DNA of 64,000 nucleotides from Sambucus nigra (GCA_949130495.1 OX422218.1:43780651-43844650); one strand, 5' to 3'. Shown: positions 10,560-20,794, counted from the stretch's first letter. A program made the numbers and translations. The notes: generated by a model not told the origin, from the letters alone.

Positions 10560-11431
10560 GTCCCAGAAGGAGCAGACTTACGTCATACAGTGATGACCTA
10601 GTCTCACGGGTCCCAATTTGCGGTACATCCGGGAGGAGATAAGATGTACAAGGATATGAGGCGGTAATACTGGTGGAGTGGGATGAAAAAGGACATTGTT
10701 GAGTTTGTGTCCAAGTGTTCTACCTGCCAGATGGTAAAGGTGGATCATCAGAAACCATCAGGGTTGCTTCAGCCATTGGAAATACCCGCGTGGAAGTGGG
10801 AGAGTATTTCCACGGATTTCATTACAGGGTTGCCCACATCACAGCGGGGCCACGACTCCATCTGGGTGATTGTGGAACATTTGACCAAGGTGGCTCATTT
10901 TCTGCCGGTGTGAACAGACTATACCACGGGTCAGTATGCTCAGTTGTTCATTGCTGAGATTATCAGATTACATGAGGTGCCACTGAATATTGTGTCAGAT
11001 AGAGACAAGATTTTCGTGTCACATTTCTGGGAGAGATTTCAGGAGGCTATGGGTACAGAGTTGAGGTTGAGTTCAGCTTATCACCCACAGACGGATGGAC
11101 AAACAGAGCGTACAAATCAGATGTTGGAGGATATGTTACGCATGTCTGTCCTTGATTTTGGAGGAGGTTGGGAGCCACATCTTCCACTGGTAGAGTTCAC
11201 TTATAATAATTCTTATCAGTTCACGATTGGCATGGATCCATTCGAGGCTTTGTATGGCAGGCCTTATCGTTGCCCAACTTTTTGGCTAGAGGTGGGGGAT
11301 AACAAGTTGTTCGGACTGGAGGTGATTCAGGAAACCTCCGCGAGGATTGAGATTATCATGAGTCTAATTCGAGTAGCCCATGACAGGCAGAAAAGCTACG
11401 CCGATGTGAACGGTTCTTTCGAGAGTTTAAT
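10560..11431 (+). pseudogene. Integrase of the Tekay-type element
   Basis: The zinc-binding region ends with KCSTCQMVK near 10720. The core has [15 protein letters not shown] (first Asp near 10820), then a frame break near 10910, LNIVSDRDKIF (second Asp near 11000), and HPQTDGQTERTNQ (Glu near 11110). It runs on through WEPHLPLVEFTYNNSY and ALYGRPYRCP, a typical chromovirus core end, to a frame change near 11430. All three catalytic acidic residues are preserved. Confidence 0.88.
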
Positions 11432-11902
11432 GTGGGGGACCAAGTATTACTACGTGTATCTCCTATGAAAGGAGTGATGAGGTTTGGAAAGAGAGGGAAA
11501 TTGGCCTCGAGGTACGTGGGACCATTTCCCATTATCGAGAGGATTGGGAAAGTAGCATACAGATTGGGACTTCCAGAGCATTTACATCGCATTCACGATG
11601 TATTCAACATCTCGTCATTAAGACAATACCTTCGGGATGACATGGCTCACACCCACATCGTGATAAAAGAGATATACTTACAGCCTGATATCTCTTACGA
11701 GGAGAGACCAGTGGCTATCCTAGACCATAGCGAGAGGAGATTGAGGTCGAAGGTAGTTCCACTTGTACGAGTCCAGTGGGAGCATCATAATGTGGAGGAA
11801 TCCACCTGGGAGCGCGAGGCAAATATGCGCGAGAGATACCCAGATTTATTCTTACCAGGTATGCCTTATTTTCCGAATTTCGGGACGAAATTCCGTTATT
11901 AG
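11432..11902 (+). CDS. Integrase C-terminal part with chromodomain (Tekay-type)
   Basis: Open frame of 156 codons (continuing pol). MGDQVLLRVSPMKGVMRFG-RGKL and RYVGPFPIIERIG form the integrase C-terminal fold. LRSKVVPLVRVQWEHHNVEEST and WEREANMRERYPDLF form the chromodomain, near residues 100-140, with the VQW...EESTWE signature. In chromoviruses this domain tethers integration to modified chromatin. The usual frame link to the integrase core is lost near 11430. The stop overlaps the purine tract. Confidence 0.85.
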   Translation: MGDQVLLRVSPMKGVMRFGKRGKLASRYVGPFPIIERIGKVAYRLGLPEHLHRIHDVFNISSLRQYLRDDMAHTHIVIKEIYLQPDISYEERPVAILDHSERRLRSKVVPLVRVQWEHHNVEESTWEREANMRERYPDLFLPGMPYFPNFGTKFRY

Positions 11903-11911
11903 GGGGAAGTA
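11901..11911 (+). other. Polypurine tract
   Basis: AGGGGGAAGTA lies directly before the 3' LTR and overlaps the pol stop. It would prime plus-strand DNA synthesis. Confidence 0.9.
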
Positions 11912-14900
11912 TGTAATATCCCGTATTTTTATGCTTTCTAAATTTAGGGATTTATTAAATTTAATGTGAGTTATTAATTTAATATAAATTCGGAAAATAA
12001 TTATTTTTATAATTACTAACGTGACGAGAGTTATTAATCATTGGAAAGTTGTTAAATATAACTAATGAGCAAAGTAATATAATATTGGTACTATTAAATG
12101 TCACGAGTGAATAAAATGACAATTTTGGAAATTTGAGTCGGGAGGCGCCCCTGTCGCGTCGGGACTAAATATTGATTAATAAAAGTGAATAAATTATAAG
12201 TCACTCATATGGTCATTTTGAGTGCGCCAAAGTGTCCGAAAGGGTCGAAATAGTCCAAAAAGTGTACCCGGGGGTTTAGTTTGAGTCTCGGGGCGTTTTT
12301 AGGCCTATTTAGCACCCCGGGAGGCCGTTTTGGACATTTCGTAATTTTGGATAATTAAACCCACGAAAATTACAAGGTTATATCAGATGCTTAGGGTTAC
12401 CTTCTAGGATTAACACAACCAAAAGAAAGTGACGGCCATTGGAGAAGGAAGGAGAGAGCTTGCCATGGAATTCAAGGCCGAAAACCCCTCCGTTTGCACC
12501 ACCGTCGCCGCCAAACGATAGATCACGTCACAAGGATCATAACCACATTGATTTCAACATAAATCAGAGACCAAAAATTCCCAGGCAAGTATTTATCTTG
12601 CTTAATTTCGTTAATGCTTCATTCATGTTAGTCTAGGGTGGATTAGGATGAGTTTCATGAAAGAAAACCCATGTTGGAGATAGGAAAATTGCATGTAGTA
12701 ATGATATAAATGATAATATGGAAATCCCCTTCATGTGTAGAGGTTTAAACACGGATTTATGATGAATTAGAAGTAAAATTTCTGGAGAAAGAATGATTTG
12801 AATTAAGTTAAATAAATTGTTAGGGTTCATGAGAATTGTATAAATTTGGGTACTTTTAATCCATGAATCTTTATGAAAATTCGCATGCTTTACGTCAAAT
12901 AGTGTCCATTTGGGTTTAGGACGTTTGTGGTATAAATTTCTGGGAGTTTGTGTGTTAAAAATCAAGATTTGGATGATGTTGGATGATAGAACCCGTAACT
13001 GGTATTCTGCAGATTCGCCATACCTGTTTGATCAATCGATCGAACCAGGAGTGTTGATCGATCGACGCATCGATCGATCGAGCTCCTGCCATCGATCGAT
13101 CGACCCCTCCTGGAAGACTCATATTTCCCTTTTTAAATAGCTGAATTCAATTTAAATGAGTAATAATCTTTGGACATCCTTATTAAAATATTTTGGGAGG
13201 TAAAGAAGACCAGTAGGACTTATTAAAAATATGAAACCTTTAATGTAAGATGAGATTTACATTTTTCGGGGATGTTTACATATAAGGGATGATGGAACTA
13301 TATATTAAAAGGGGGAGACGAGTAAGGTAGTTACATGGGAAAATAAATGAGTACCTACTGAAATTACACTTGGGAGGATAGGAACCCACGAGTGTCACTT
13401 GATAAGTAGGGATAATTCCACAAATTAAAGTAAGAAAAGAACCGTTAAACGTGATAACTAAATAATGATAAATAATGATAAATATCATAATTATGGGTTA
13501 TGAGATGTACCTGAACTTGATGTGGTAATAGTAGTATATTTATATGACTGTTTTTATGCATATACTATATACGTGTGAAAACCATGCCCACGCCACTTGC
13601 TATCCCTGAGGTTACCGCGCTGGGATACTCTTATCTCGATGGGACCTTTATGGGGGATATTTACTCGTACCCTAGAAGATAGAAATCCTTTGGTACAGGC
13701 TAATCGGATCGATAGTCAGACGGTCCTATGAGACGTGGGGGCATGTGCTGACCTCTTAGGGACCTGGAATCTATGCTTCGCCTCAATGTTGTTTGTGTTT
13801 ATGTTATTACAGTTCGAGAGTGTATCTGAACTTGTATTTTCCTTAGTACGAGTGATACGGGGACTGGATAGCAGAGTATGCCCGCACCATATTTATTATG
13901 TGTGGTGCTGTTAGAATATATATATTATATGAGTATTTAATATATATATATTTAATTCTAAAATTTTGGAACTACCTCCTATGTTTATAGTAAGTAAGAG
14001 ATGAATAATGATTTCAATTTGGAAATACGTGTTTTGAAAAGTATAATATGTTACTGGGAAACTTTATTAACAAATAAAGTTAAAATGAGAGCTTTGTTAT
14101 TAAATTAAATTTACTTCTTAAACAGTCAAATTGGTCAGTTTAAATCTTATGAGCAACCTAAGATAAGATAAGTTAAACCGTTGGGAAGGTTAGTGCGATA
14201 GGTGTGAACTTTAGAAGAGAAGTGAGAATTTCTCAAGAGAGTGCCGCACTAATATGTTGTTGCATTGGGTAGTAAAAATTTTAAATACTTGCTAAACAAA
14301 TTTTAAATCGTTTTTACAATCAGGCTTTGACCCGTTTCAATTTTCTTTTCTCTCTTGTATATATATGTATGTATTACAGGTGCCCAGCCATAGGGGCGTC
14401 TTGCATAGGATCCTTTGGAAGGAACGCGCTGCAGCTTAGGTGGGAGTTGAAGGCCTCTTGCTTAGACGACCTCATTTCTTGATTCCTCTTCTAGCACTAT
14501 TTATTCAGTTGGGCATGTGTCGCCCTTTTCTATTATTCAGTTATTTATCGGATATTGTGATTTGTTTATTTCAGTATTTACACTTTGGGATTTATTACTG
14601 TCAGAATGTTTTCCTTTAAGTTTTAATGTTGGGATCACTTAGTTGGATGTTTAATTAATTGGATTATTTGTTACAGTATAGTTGTTATGTGATTCTTTAA
14701 TTATAAATGATGTAAAGTTTTAAATGTTGGTTTATATAAATAAAATTTGGAAAGTAATGTCTAAAATGGTTTAAACACTTAGCTTAATTATTCAGGGTGT
14801 TAAATTGGAAAAGTTATTTTTACGATAGTGATGCTAAGATGAACCAACCGTTCACCTTGATTATAATTTAATAAAGGACTGATCACCTGATATTTAATTA

Positions 14901-14914
14901 GGCGGGGTGTCACA
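11912..14914 (+). repeat. 3' LTR of the Tekay-type element
   Basis: 3003 bases, same ends as the 5' LTR. It keeps 327 bases missing from the 5' copy (12796-13122), including a GATCGATC array. Its splice donor copy is AG|GCAAGT (GC at 12585-12586) and the acceptor AG is at 14378-14379; the branch-point copy reads TTTGAC instead of CTGAC. Many small differences from the 5' LTR show that insertion is not recent. Confidence 0.93.
13027..13110. repeat. GATCGATC palindrome array in the Tekay 3' LTR
   Basis: Four clusters of self-complementary ATCGATCGAT-type units within about 85 bases, separated by 7-15 base spacers. The array is about 440 bases after the LTR splice donor, inside the putative LTR intron. 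A related array with different spacers is in the solo LTR at 42068-42150. It is absent from this element's 5' LTR because of the 327-base deletion. Confidence 0.85.
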
Positions 14915-14924
14915 AAAGGTATAC

Positions 14925-16760
14925 CGCAGGTCGGAGTACCTCCTCTGTCAAACCCAACTCCTCTGGATCCATCGCATGAGGATAGTGAAACATAGGCACC
15001 ATCCCTCCATCAGCCTGCCGAATGTTGTATGAAGGGGTATGCAACCGCACAAAAGGGACCTCCGAGGTCGCCGCCGCCGCAGATGTCGACGGACCACCGC
15101 CGCTGTGGGAAAAACCCACCGCCCGACTCAAACTCGCAGGAAAGAAGGGCAACGCATCATATATGTTGGGCGCCATCAACCAGCTCATCACAAATTCCAT
15201 ATAGTCATACGGCGCGGCCCTATCGATGTATAGCAGGTAGGACTGCCAATCATCGTCGTGATCCTCTCATCCTCTGGCAGCAGTCTCTCCTGCCTTATAG
15301 ATGTAGGAGGCTGCACGGGTGGCACCACCACCTCCTCCTCAGCAATCTGACGAATCACCCTCTCCCCGAGGTACCAAGAATGGCCGAACTCATGCGCCAG
15401 CAAGTGCCTCATCCGCGCATTCACCCCGATCACCCCCACATCCTGAATGGATGTCCCCCGGGATAAAATGTCACCTGAAAATCTCCAAGTGAGCATAAAT
15501 CAATACAAGATCAGAAGGTGAAAAGACCAAGACTGAAATGGAAAGAGTCTTACCCTACCACTGGTCAGGTCATTCAAGACCTGACGCTTCGCCTCCAGAA
15601 AGAGAGATCCTTTTGACTGTCGGTTGGCCTTACACCATCGATACAATCGGCAGAAGACCCCAACGGTGTCGTCCTTCAAAGCGATCAGCGGGGTGTTGCA
15701 CCCAATCACCTCATAGAACCACGTCTGAATTCGCAAACAAAAAGAGACGCATAAGGAAAATGCTAATGCATGAAAGGAAAATGAGAATGCATGAAAAGAA
15801 ATGCGCAAACTGAAGAATACCTCAAGAAGGTACGTGGCCCCAGTAAAGGTCTGCCGGAAGCACCGGCTGAATGCATCCAGAGAGGAGTAAAGGGTCACCA
15901 AGGTCAGACTCCCCCAATCATAGAAGGGGATGTTCGAAAACATCCTCACGTACGGTAAGAACCACAAATGGACGACGTTGCCGCTCGACGCCATCATGAA
16001 ACCTCCCAACACCAGCAGAATGAATAAACGGGCCATCTTCCTCACTTATAGCCCGTCCTCCACATCAATCTCCCTAACCAACAAAACGTCCTTCAGCAGG
16101 GAAAGTCGAACAGAATCTCCAGAAACTATCCTCCTTACATCACTAGGTGCCGCATGCACTGCCTCCGGTCTCACCTGTAAAGAGAGATCCACATTTATCT
16201 ACTCTCCATCACAATCTAGCCCCAGCAGTTGTTGCACGTCTATGGGAGTCACAGTCATCTCCCTGAAGCCGAAATGAAAGGTGTGGGTAGTATCCCACCA
16301 CCTCTCTCCCAAAGCGCACAAGACCGTCATCGAATGAGGCATCTCATCCAGCGCCGATGCCAACCTCCCAAAACCCGCTGATGAGACCACCCAGCGCACC
16401 ATAAGTGGGAGATGCTCCCAGACATCCTTGAGCCCCGTCGTCCCGCGGGCAAGCATGTTCTTCAAAGAAATATTAGACTGGTAAAAACAAAAGTCTCATC
16501 TAAAGTCAAGAAAGAAAAATCACCAAAAAGAGAAGAATGTAAAAGTTCGAGTTACTTACATAGCCGCTAAGGATCACTCTCAAAGAGAGATGACGCGATG
16601 GCTCCCGCAGCAAAGTCCGATCATCCACAATAGGCTCAAACGCATCAAAGGAGTTTTCACTCCCCAAAATAAGGGGCACCCTGTCCCTCCAATCCACATT
16701 TGCCCAGTCATCAATGGTCAACCACTCCCGGTGGACTGCAGTGCTCACAAAGGCAGCCAT
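14925..16760 (-). pseudogene. Antisense cargo gene 1: plant mobile domain protein, exons 1-4
   Basis: Starts MAAFVSTAVHREWLTIDDWA at 16760. Exon 1 ends at 16560, followed by GTAAGT. Intron 1 is 16559-16478. Exon 2 (16477-15821) holds the mobile-domain signature THTFHFGFREMTVTPIDVQQ and LLGLDCDGE, then YDWGSLTLVTLYSSLDAFSR; it has in-frame stops at 16199 and near 16054. Intron 2 is 15820-15725. Exon 3 (15724-15554) reads TWFYEVIGCNTPLIAL. Intron 3 is 15553-15475. Exon 4 (15474-14925) contains NARMRHLLAHEFGHSWYLG, frameshifts near 15440 and 15270, then YDYMEFVMSWLMAP. Exon phases fit across the introns. Plant mobile domain proteins include host MAIN/MAIL1 nuclear proteins and many transposon-borne relatives. 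The role here is unknown. Confidence 0.75.
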
Positions 16761-16850
16761 TTCTTAAAGATCGTAATGCTAGAACGATTTGAAGAAGAAT
16801 CGCAAAGAGAGAGAAAGCAAAAGAAGCTGTGAAAATGTGAAGGGATTCTC

Positions 16851-16995
16851 CCCCTTTTTAGAGGATGCCAAGCGCCATATCGATTGGCACCACCCCCTAC
16901 CATACCGATCGGCACTGACTCCTTATCTTCCCGAGGTAGCCCAAAATTCCGTGCCACTGCCGAATGTCACCTCTCATACCATGCTGACCGGCACC
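16851..16995 (-). promoter_or_regulatory. Promoter region of antisense cargo gene 1
   Basis: The minus strand has a weak TATA-like CTCTAAAAAGG about 95 bases before the ATG at 16760. Above it are several copies or variants of the motif seen at the other promoters of this element: ACCGATCGGCAC (16904-16915), ATCGATTGGCAC (16879-16890), TGCCGAATGTCA (16958-16969) and TGCTGACCGGCA (16982-16993). Confidence 0.45.
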
Positions 16996-17360
16996 CCACC
17001 TTAAATTTCGTAGAAAAATTCCCAAAAAATACCAGAAAGTCCTGAAAAATCCTTAGAAAAATCCTGAAAATCCCAGGATGGATTTTGAACATTTTCACCA
17101 AGAAAATTTCGCGTTCCCTCGAGCAGAACCCCTTATTTACCGAGGGTAATCCTCAAAAACCAAGTGAATCTCCTCCCGGAAAAACTCGGGAGGATCCCTA
17201 AGGATCACCCGATCACTTCCCCAGCGGAATTCTCTTACAACAACCAAAATAGGTTATTCCCCCCTACGAGGCCTCCTAAAAGCTTCCCCAACTATCAGCT
17301 CCCCAGCTCAGATCAAAATCATAAAGCACCTTCACCAGCAGAATCGAAATCCAATCTTCA
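16996..17360. other. Noncoding stretch between gene 1 promoter and the array
   Basis: A-rich, with repeated CCTGAAAA/AGAAAA-type words near 17020-17090 and a mixed stretch after that. No supported coding sequence; the open frame here is short, starts nowhere conserved, and runs into the tandem array. Confidence 0.4.
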
Positions 17361-18510
17361 TCCACTCTTGGGTCAGAATTGGCCCCGGTCTTGGATCGTC
17401 ACCAGAGTTAGGTCAGAATTGACCTCGGTACTCGGTCGTCGCCACTCTTGGGTCATAATTGGCCCCAATCTTGGATCGTCACCTGAGTTAGGTCAGAATT
17501 GACCTCGGTCCTCGGTCGTCACCACTCTTGGGTCAGAATTAGACCCGGTCTTGGATCGTCACCTGAGTTAGGTCATAATTGACCTTGGTCCTCGGTCGTC
17601 ACCACTCTTGGGTCAGAATTGGCCCTAGTCTTTGATTGTCATCTGAGTTAGGTCAAAAATGACCTCGGTCCCCGGTCGTCACCACTCTTAGGTTAGAATT
17701 GGCCCTGGTCTTGGATCATCACCTGAGTTAGGTCAGAATTGACCTTTGTCCTCGATCATCACCACTATTGGGTCAGAATTGGCCCCGGTCTTGGATCGTC
17801 ACGTGAGTTAGGTCAGAATTGACCTCGGTCCTAGGTCGTCACCATTCTTGGGTCATAATTGGACCCGATCTTGGATCATCACCTGAGTTAGGTCAAAATT
17901 GACCTCGGTCCTCGGTTGTCACCACTCTTGGGTCAAAATTGGCCCCGCTCTTGGATCATCACCTGAGTTAGGTCAGAATTGACCTCGGTCCTCGATCGTC
18001 TCCACTATTGGATCAGAATTGGACCCGATCTTGTATCGTCCCCTGAGTTAGGTCAGAATTGACCTCGGTCCTCAGTCATCACCACTCTTGGGTCAGAATT
18101 TGCCCCGGCCTTGGATCGTCACCTGAGTTAGGTTAGAATTGACCTCTGTCCTCGGTCGTCACCACTCTTGGTTGAGAATTGGCTCCGATCTTGGATTATC
18201 ACCTGAGTTAGGTCCGAATTGACCTCGGTCCTCGGTCGTCACCACTCTTGGGTCATAATTGGCCCCAGTCTTGGATCGTCACCTGAGTTAGGTCAGAATT
18301 GACCTCGATCCTCGGTCGTCACCACTCTTGGGTCATTATTAGCCGTGGTATTGGATATTCACCTTAGTTAGGTCATAATTGACCTCGTTCCTCGATTGTC
18401 ACCACTTTTTAGGTCAAAATTGACATCGGTCTTGGATCGTCAGCTGAGTTGGGTCAGAATTGACCGCGGTCCTCCATCGTCACCAATATTAGGTCATAAT
18501 TGTCCTTGGT
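17361..18510. repeat. Tandem array, 80-bp units made of two diverged 40-bp halves
   Basis: About 14 copies. The marker ACCTGAGTTAGGTCAGAATT recurs every 80 bases (17481, 17561, 17641 and so on) and alternates with ACCACTCTTGGGTCAGAATT 40 bases later. Each half holds GGTCA and TGACC arms (or GGTCA with TGGCC) around a 4-base centre. Copies differ by a few bases and the right end is more decayed, with small indels from about 18350. Arrays at this place, just upstream of the 3' LTR, are known in Tat elements and can seed satellites. Confidence 0.95.
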
Positions 18511-18754
18511 TATCAAACCTTTACCCTAAGACTGCAGATTCGGCTTTGATCCACATAATTTATTATCCCTAGCACACTCTTAGGTCCTCAGAATCGGCCT
18601 CGACCCTCTAATTTGATCATACTCCCTCAAAAGCATCATGTGGTTTCTATTTGATGTTCATCATTTATTCCAAACTCACCCGTCGAGGGGCTCTATACAC
18701 TCCCCATTCTGTTACCCCTAACTCTCCTTAGGTCCCCAGTACCTCCCCTAATAA

Positions 18755-19450
18755 CTATAAACCTAGGTCATGTCCCAAGTACTGACCTAGAAGCCATCGG
18801 GCACTCCCCGGCTCAGTTTGACCAAAAATTCAAACTCCTTGTCTCGACCGAGACTCAATGAATCTTCACAGGGCACTCAATACCCTTTCCAATGGTCTGC
18901 CCCCTGTGCGATTCTGACTTACCATGCGGACGAACGATCCGTTTGCGTCCGAAACCTAACCTAGAGGCCATCGGGCACTCCCCGGCTCTATTTGACCTAA
19001 GTTAGCTCTTCATCTCAACTGATGATAAATTAATCTTCCAAGGTCACTGAATCCCCTTTCCAACGGTCCATCCCGTGCGCAATTTTGACTTTCCATGCGG
19101 ACGAACGATCCATTTGACTCCCAGAGGTCACCGAACGCTTCTCGAGCTTGGTTGACTAAAGTCAACTCTCCAAACTGGTTCAAACTCTTTGGAATGTCAA
19201 ATTACATCTCGTAACCTTTCCAACAGTCCACCCTGTGCATGATTCCGACTTACCATGAGAACGAACGATCCGTTTGCATCCGAATAATCCCCCGTCCAAT
19301 GGACCGACAAATGCTTCCGAGCCATATTCGACCTAAAGTCAACTCCCAAACCCGGGAATGCTCCAAAGGACTTTCGAAGTTCTCTGAATTACCTTTGCAA
19401 TGGTATTACCCGTGTGCGATTCTGACCAACGGTTTTCCCTCGGCGGCCGA
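18755..19450. repeat. Four diverged copies of a ~170-base repeat in the Tat U3
   Basis: The block starting CCTTTCCAA-GGTC and running through GACTTACCATGCGGACGAAC and GATCCGTTTGCGTCCGA recurs at about 18888, 19060, 19217 and 19392. In the first copies it is preceded by AGAGGCCATCGGGCACTCCC. GCGGACG and CGTCCGA form inverted arms within a unit. The fourth copy is partial. Repeats in U3 often hold enhancer sites; that is inference here. Confidence 0.75.
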
Positions 19451-19504
19451 TTTTTTGAAAAAGCCTGAAGCGCACTGCCAAATGGCGGGTTCCAGACCTT
19501 GCGT

Positions 19505-19575
19505 ATCGGTAAGCGGGTGCCGATAGGTAGGAAGGGGTATATGCCGATTTGCAGTGACCTAAGACTATAAAAAGG
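19505..19575 (+). promoter_or_regulatory. Sense LTR promoter of the Tat element
   Basis: TATA box CTATAAAAAGG at 19565-19575. In the 60 bases before it are ATCGGT (19505), TGCCGATA (19519) and TGCCGATT (19542), variants of the motif found at both antisense promoters. Transcription would start near 19600. Confidence 0.65.
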
Positions 19576-20662
19576 AGGCCTTCACCTCATTTGTAAAAGG
19601 ATCCCAGATCTGATAAAAATCTCTCTCAATGAATCCCAGAAACCTCTCTCGAAGGCAACGTGATTTCAACTTCCAAATCCATTTTGTACTTCCATTTTTC
19701 ATCATCCTTTTCATCAAAATTGGTGAATTAACCACTCTCCATCATCATCCAAGTGCAAGGGCTGCTCTCCAACATTCCAGATCAAGCTCAAGATCTTCAA
19801 GAAGGTCCAACTTTCTCAAACTCTCTCTTAAATTCTCTTAAATTCCCAATAACTTGTTTTGTTACTTAACACTTTTATTATCTCATCTCACGCATCCTAA
19901 CCATACTTTTTATTTAGTATTATTGCACATCTCATATTTTCATATAAATAAAAACCCAGAAAATAAGAAAAAGAGAGTTTGCTCATAAATTCCAATTAGG
20001 GATTCTCATACTTTTTTCACATTTTTTTCACAACTAAAACACTTTTTCCACACATACACACACTCACAAATAAAGAGATCCCCCATTTGGATTTATGGAA
20101 TAAACCCCATCCTCGTTGTGTATGCGAACTATGTGGACTTTGATGCCTTTATAGGCTACGTAGGCGTCTCGGGGTAAAACCCGAGACTCGAGTACTTTTT
20201 CTCACTTTTTATCTTATCTTCTATCATCTCTAAATCCATTTCCTTATATTCTATATACTTTCTCTTAGTGACGTATTACTCCATATGCATTATCGTTCCA
20301 TTATAACGATCAACGTAAGGGTAATCGCGTAAATCTTAGTTTTTAATATTATTCCTATACCTTCCTACGGATGACTCGCTTTATCTATTCCATGATACTA
20401 GTCGAGGATTCCTACCTCCATTCTATATATACACATGCACACATATCATTTGGGGGGAGGGTGGGGGGAAATATAAAGGAAAATAGAAAATATCCATGAG
20501 AGACCGAAAGGGTGGAATGGGTGCCTAACACCATCCCATATAGTAACTAAGCCTCCGAACCCTTCTCGAATCATTTGGTTTCGCACACACTAGTATGTCT
20601 TTGGATGCCATCCTTCGGGGTGGCTTCCCCTTTTTCTTTTGTCTGTTTTGAGTAAAATAGAC

Positions 20663-20794
20663 TGGCGACTCTGAATCTCTCTACATTTTTGCATCACATC
20701 ACAAACGACACCGGTCGAAGCGCTCCCAAAAGGGACGTGAGGGACCCGAAGGATCCTTTTCCTCCGCGGTGGGGATCGGGGATGGACACATAAC
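20663..20794 (+). other. PBS-like site and leader of a second Tat copy
   Basis: TGGCGACTCT (20663-20672) would pair with a tRNA 3' end GAGTCGCCA (an Arg tRNA type, from memory), the usual kind of PBS in Tat elements. A PBS right of this LTR means the LTR is followed by a second internal region, as in a tandem pair, and not by flanking host DNA. Only about 130 bases remain before copia sequence begins near 20795. Confidence 0.55.

Larger units (their letters stand above)
4447..14914 (+). mobile_element. Tekay/Del-type chromovirus (Ty3/gypsy), complete but mutated
   Basis: It has two LTRs beginning TGTAATA and ending GTGTCACA, an initiator-Met PBS, a purine tract, and the order gag, protease, RT, RNase H, integrase, chromodomain. 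The chromodomain plus LTRs near 3 kb point to the Tekay/Del lineage. Flanks read AAAGT (4442-4446) and AAAGG (14915-14919), a 4-of-5 match, which I take as the target duplication. It sits in intron 4 of the antisense mobile-domain gene of the Tat element. Stops and frameshifts in every domain make it non-autonomous today. Confidence 0.93.
18531..20660 (+). repeat. Tat LTR (left end not resolved)
   Basis: U3-like repeats, a TATA box at 19565, leader-like sequence, GAACTATGTGG and CTACGTAGGCG motifs near 20130-20165, and the GGGTGCCTAACACCATCCC block near 20519 often seen near LTR ends in this group. The right end is set only by the PBS-like TGGCGACTCT at 20663. No clear TG start or purine tract was found on the left, so 18531 is simply the end of the tandem array. 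Confidence 0.55.
14915..20794 (+). mobile_element. Tat-lineage retrotransposon, right part
   Basis: Resumes the element cut at 4446. From left to right it has most of antisense cargo gene 1, its promoter, an 80-bp tandem array, U3-like repeats, the sense LTR promoter, U5-like sequence, and a PBS-like site with a short leader. It ends at about 20794 where copia internal sequence begins without any LTR. I could not fix the exact LTR start. Confidence 0.75.

Noticed and set aside
12910..13140. 76-codon frame with repeated Ile-Asp-Arg words
   Set aside because: Reading of the GATCGATC array; not open in the related solo LTR.
15029..15466. 145-codon plus-strand frame
   Set aside because: Shadow of antisense cargo gene 1; the minus strand carries the family motifs.
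17361..18510. Regularly spaced repeats resembling a CRISPR array
   Set aside because: Units are contiguous 40/80-base tandem repeats with no variable spacers, in a plant retrotransposon.
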